Of a stretch of DNA of 64,000 nucleotides, positions 59,100-64,000 are shown piece by piece. This DNA is from Plectrocnemia conspersa (taxonomy: Eukaryota; Arthropoda; Insecta; Trichoptera; Polycentropodidae). The notes under the pieces were generated by a model. It saw nothing but the letters and a program-made list of their open reading frames with translations. It did no database searches and had not been told where the DNA came from. Where the stretch lies: positions 124,001 to 188,000 of the forward strand of contig VTFK01000285.1 in the NCBI GenBank assembly GCA_009617715.1, read 5' to 3'. Position 1 is the first letter of the stretch. Every line of letters starts with the position of its first letter. Both the position numbers and the translations under genes were made by a program.

Positions 59100-59430
59100 T
59101 CGCGCCGTACGTTTCCCCCATTGATATTATGACGTGGACAAATGCGCGAGCCCGGTTGAAAAATAAGCACCACTACGCCGAGGAATTTTTCGTGAAGTGA
59201 GAAAAGAGAAAGAGGGACGGGAGAACAAGAGAAAATGGGAGACATTAGCGGAGAGCGAATGGATGCCGGTGACAATCGTAAACACGCCGAGCTCGCGGAG
59301 GATAATGGAAGATATTGCGGGTCGAGTCGGGGGCCCCAGACGACGTGATCTATCATCGCAAAGTCAATGGCGTATGCCGACGGCCGATCATCAGGGTCTA
59401 ACTTGAAGATTAATTAATGATCCGCTTTTC
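59100..59430. other. Non-repeat, GC-richer island with homeodomain-type motif
   Basis: Distinct composition from its flanks, purine-rich in places, with GATTAATTAATGAT at about 59409-59422. Frames on both strands lack recognised domains. It could be a regulatory element or an exon of a gene outside the window. Confidence 0.3.
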
Positions 59431-59439
59431 CTTCAGCCA

Positions 59440-59980
59440 CCTGCCATGGAGAAGGGAGGAATAAAACGCGGAATTTGTGGAGGAAAACGAATCTTAATCA
59501 CATCCACTTCCGGTTTTCTGGCGACATTATGGCTGCACTTTTTTACTGAATATATGTATATATATATTATGCTAAAAGTTAAAGCATTATCATGATTACG
59601 TTTATTTTTGGTTATATCTAGAATAATCACATCGAAAAATTTACGGCAAGTTTAATTTGTGTGGTATTTTCACGTAAATTATCCACTTTTAATCTACATG
59701 AACTCATAAGCTACAACATCGTGCTATTAGATAATAAATTTATCTACAAAATTTCGAGCTATTAAAAAATATTTGCAGATACATAGTATGTATGTAGTAA
59801 ACAAGTAACATTTAAAAAGCGCTTTGTTATGGAATTTCTGGATATTTTTTATTAAAACTTATCCTTCCCACACAATTCTAGAATTGGATACCATGTATCT
59901 ATATAGGTTTTATAACTTCCGGGTAAGCTTAACTAATTATAAATTGACAATTTGACGCAAATTTACCGAAATTTTTCCGA
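59440..59980. other. Nothing recognised
   Basis: AT-rich spacer without coding signal. Confidence 0.4.
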
Positions 59981-59984
59981 GAAT

Positions 59985-60120
59985 TCCGTTAAATTTGCGG
60001 TAATTTGGTTATTCTATGTTTAGTTTTCACGTGTTCGCTCCATCGCGATTTCGTGTCTCATGCCGAGGTACTTCACAGTGTTGCGAGGTTTTTAAGCAAT
60101 GTCAGATCTAATCGATTTTT
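59985..60120 (-). pseudogene. LINE fragment (KYLG block)
   Basis: A minus frame reads KPRNTVKYLGMRHEIAMERT, like the (V/I)KYLG(V/I) block after the reverse-transcriptase core of Jockey/R1/I-type LINEs. Short and isolated. Confidence 0.4.
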
Positions 60121-60284
60121 CATATTGAAAAGTGCTGAATCTAATTTCCTTGTTTAAGAAAATTTTATCGCAAAACAATACGACTAAAGTTTTTCTGCTT
60201 TTGACATTTATAAATTGCAATAAATTAAAGTGGAACTATAAAATATCGAAGAGTTCATATATTTATTTGTTATTACAAATCTGA

Positions 60285-60900
60285 CGACCAAGGCTTGATA
60301 GGTTTCCCCAATGTGTCATGATGACCATTATACTAACAATAATTATGTTATAAAATTAACAAAAATAGATATAAGGAATTAATGGTGCATACCTGAAATC
60401 GATAAACACTATCCCACATATTTATTTTTACTTCCTCATAGATATCATCAAAAAGTTATTTGTGTTTGGCAAGCTTGTTGAGATCAGTGTTCGTTATCGA
60501 GTGGACCTGGGCGCGACGGTCAAGAATAAGGGACGCGATAGCGACTTTTTAGAGCGCTCGGATTATCGACATTGCAGGATACAAATACGAACAAAAAGGA
60601 GTATTTCACTTCGTTGGAGTTCCAGACAGTGAAAGCATATTTGAGGACGCTACGAACTAGCTTATCATACAGAAGTTGTATCTACAATAAATTATTGAAG
60701 TGACACGCGCTCCACATAAGGAAACCGAGCATCCTTGATGCCTTATCACAAACTTGGCGATGTGCTTCAAAAATCTCAATCCCTGCTTAAAAGTAACTCC
60801 TAAGTCATCAACGGAAGTATTTCGTATACATCTGTAAAGCTATGAAGAATCTAAAAATAATCCAAGAGTTTAACTCAATCTGTGTGACGAAGACGAAGAT
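60285..60900 (-). pseudogene. LINE relic: reverse-transcriptase C-terminal part and 3' tail
   Basis: Minus-strand frames read DDLGVTFKQGLRFLKHI, KASRMLGFLMWS and LLYDKLVRSVLKYAFTVWN with frame changes. This is the KDLGV...HI...A..(M/L)GF...LY.(K/S)LVRS.LEYA..VWN succession after the catalytic domain of Jockey/CR1-like LINEs. The noncoding tail follows to about 60285 and shares a 40-base block with 50938-50985. Confidence 0.65.
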
Positions 60901-60909
60901 AGCAGTAAA

Positions 60910-62177
<1,268 letters not shown>

Positions 62178-62331
62178 AATTCGATAAAATTATCTATTTA
62201 AAATATTCAATCAATTTTGTTGAATTAATTCAATCACAGCTGATCTTAATTCTTTTGATTTAAAAAAGATGAAATGACGTCCCTGATCAAATAGTATGTA
62301 ATTATAAATTAAGTATTATCCTTTTGACGCC

Positions 62332-62381
62332 CTCACTGATCATTAATTTGGACGGCATTGTGCGAATTAATGATCAGTGAG
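62332..62381. repeat. Perfect 17-bp hairpin
   Basis: CTCACTGATCATTAATT (62332-62348) and its exact complement (62365-62381) with a 16-base loop. It could be a collapsed MITE. Confidence 0.75.
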
Positions 62382-63180
62382 AGCAACATTAACGATTATG
62401 AAAGTAATTAATGCTAATTTGAATAGATTATTATTAATTAATAATTATTTTCTAATTCAATTATATTTTTCTGGCTATTAATTGATTTATGGCACTAATA
62501 AAATCCGAGAATAAATTACGTATATTCTAATATTCGAATACTTTATCATTTTAAAAATTTAATATTCGAAAAGTTGAGAGCCTTAGTCGTGAGCAGAGGG
62601 GGGGGGGAGACGGGAAAAATTACTGGGGCTCGTTCTCCTTTAAGGGCCCGACTCAGGAAAAAATCATATCAAGAATATATTTATAAAAACAAATACTGAT
62701 ATTAAATAACGAATCCTAACTGAACTAGTTGTTTGCGATGTATGTATTTCAGTTATAAGTTTCTTTTGCCTTTTTTATATGGCCGCCAAAGGCTCACCGC
62801 TTCCTAGAGACCAGTCAACTCCCAGAGACTCAACTGAAGGCTCGAGTCTGATCGATCAGAGAGTTAGCCGATACCCGACCCTCCTCCGACCTGACCGCCT
62901 GGTTATATATCATAAAATATTCACAAAACGATCAGTAAAAATGAAAATAATAAGGGAGTCATTCATGGACACGTAAGCCAAATCTATTTTTTAAAAGCAT
63001 AAGTGTATATTTGCATTTATTTGCTGTTATAAAAAACGATTTGTTTTAGATCGCTGCTTTTAAAGATGAAAGTATTTTTTTAAATACGCTTAGATCAATC
63101 ACTTGGTTCAGAATTATTAATAGCAGAATAAGAAGCATACTGCTATCGCCATTATTTGTTAATATAAAACATATTAAAAG
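62382..63180. other. Mostly AT-rich spacer, nothing firm
   Basis: Contains a G9 run at about 62600 and a slightly GC-richer stretch at 62.78-62.90 kb with a 65-codon frame without recognised similarity. Confidence 0.35.
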
Positions 63181-63189
63181 GTCCCGAGG

Positions 63190-63400
63190 TGCGGAATCGT
63201 GAGCGATGGTTCCCGTCGAATAATTTTTCACCGCCGTCATTTCAGGAAGTATCTACATGCAGATTTTGTCATATATCACTTCCGCTCGGATGAGAGAGTC
63301 GGCGGGAGTGGCGAAAAACCACCCATTTTCCCCGCTTATAAATTCGCGTCGGCGTGTTTTCAAACTTATCTTATCGCGGTATTCTAGACGTTTATATATT
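63190..63400 (+). promoter_or_regulatory. Weak promoter candidate
   Basis: A GC-richer block with TATAAAT at about 63337-63343 and a double GATA-type site (CTTATCTTATC) about 30 bases later. No associated coding sequence lies in the window. Confidence 0.2.
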
Positions 63401-63862
63401 ACGTGTTTTTTAATTATACGAACAAATAGGTAGCATATTTTAATTTTAGGTAAACAGCGTAAACCATATACATTAGTGTTTCTCAATTAAATAAATTTAT
63501 ACATTTGTAAAACATAACCAATAAAGCGAACCCTAGCAAAGCGATATATGTACATATACTATCAAACTCTCACTGGCATAAACAATGTCTCCTGCCGCGT
63601 CAATTTGACATGATCTACCAGGATCAAATTACATTATTGGGATGGGCATTATATATTTTAAATAAAAATAAAAAACAATGCTCCAAAATGATGATCAAAA
63701 ACGATATATATGTATATATAAATATTTATAGATGACTAGATTTCGTAGCTGGCTTTGTCCGCATTTAGTTTACAGTTATATCTCTATCCCTTCTATTATA
63801 CATCATAAACGATGTTTTATACTCCTTTTAAATTATTTGAATCCTTTAGTACATGGGCCAGA

Positions 63863-64000
63863 AAACCGTGGCTCGCGAGCCGAACGCGGCGCTTTTTTTT
63901 CAAACTCACAATTTTTTTTTGTCATTTATATGTACTCATTATATTATATATGAATGTTATCGCGAACCTAATTTTGTCTCTGTGATGCTTTTGCGAGCTG
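63863..64000. mobile_element. Possible hAT MITE end cut by the window edge
   Basis: GGCTCGCGAGCCGAACGCGG after CCAGAAAACCGT resembles the GC-rich ends of hAT MITEs. The other terminus is not in the window. Confidence 0.25.

Overview
The window is animal nuclear DNA, almost certainly from an insect. It is AT-rich with multi-exon genes, most of which have short introns with GT...AG borders. It carries many degraded DNA transposons, non-LTR retrotransposon relics and tRNA-like SINEs. Nothing looks bacterial: there are no operons, Shine-Dalgarno sites or CRISPR arrays. The order cannot be fixed from sequence alone.

Three conserved genes dominate. (1) A PP2A B56-type regulatory subunit (PPP2R5 family, fly widerborst-like) on + spans 563-8222 in eight coding exons. 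It is followed by a long AT-rich stretch to about 14.84 kb that is probably 3' UTR. (2) The U1 snRNP-associated splicing factor PRP39 is on -, with secure exons between 19271 and 26729. Its first coding exons are probably at 32709-32910, across an intron full of transposons. (3) An ARID4/RBBP1-family chromatin protein (fly hat-trick-like) is on +, with coding exons 39407-53031 and a likely noncoding first exon near 35.0 kb. PRP39 and ARID4 would start from divergent GC-rich promoters about 2 kb apart. A fourth, small, spliced reading frame at about 58.1-58.5 kb (+) has a WRKY/GCM/FAR1-like Cys-His pattern beside a GC-rich region with a perfect CRE.

The rest is mostly transposon debris. The first B56 intron holds a hAT relic (- strand) interrupted by a Harbinger-like MITE, plus a Met/His-rich tandem coding-type repeat. 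Between 15 and 18.2 kb are a SINE, a piggyBac-like relic, an inverted-repeat pair, a pogo-like MITE and one MITE nested in another. The putative first PRP39 intron holds a hAT relic, a hAT MITE with an exact 8-bp duplication, a Tigger relic, a TA-flanked MITE and a piggyBac relic. ARID4 introns hold LINE, Tigger, mariner and TTAA-MITE relics. The last 11 kb has hAT MITEs, a perfect fold-back element inside a possible solo LTR, LINE relics and a long (TA)n array.

An unusual theme is single-base breaks in otherwise conserved reading frames: ARID4 exons 9 and 17, the first secure PRP39 exon, and the small gene at 58 kb. Two lie at A6 homopolymers and one in a GATAAG repeat, which suggests consensus-sequence errors more than gene death. 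All functional calls are from reading translated motifs; no database search was run.
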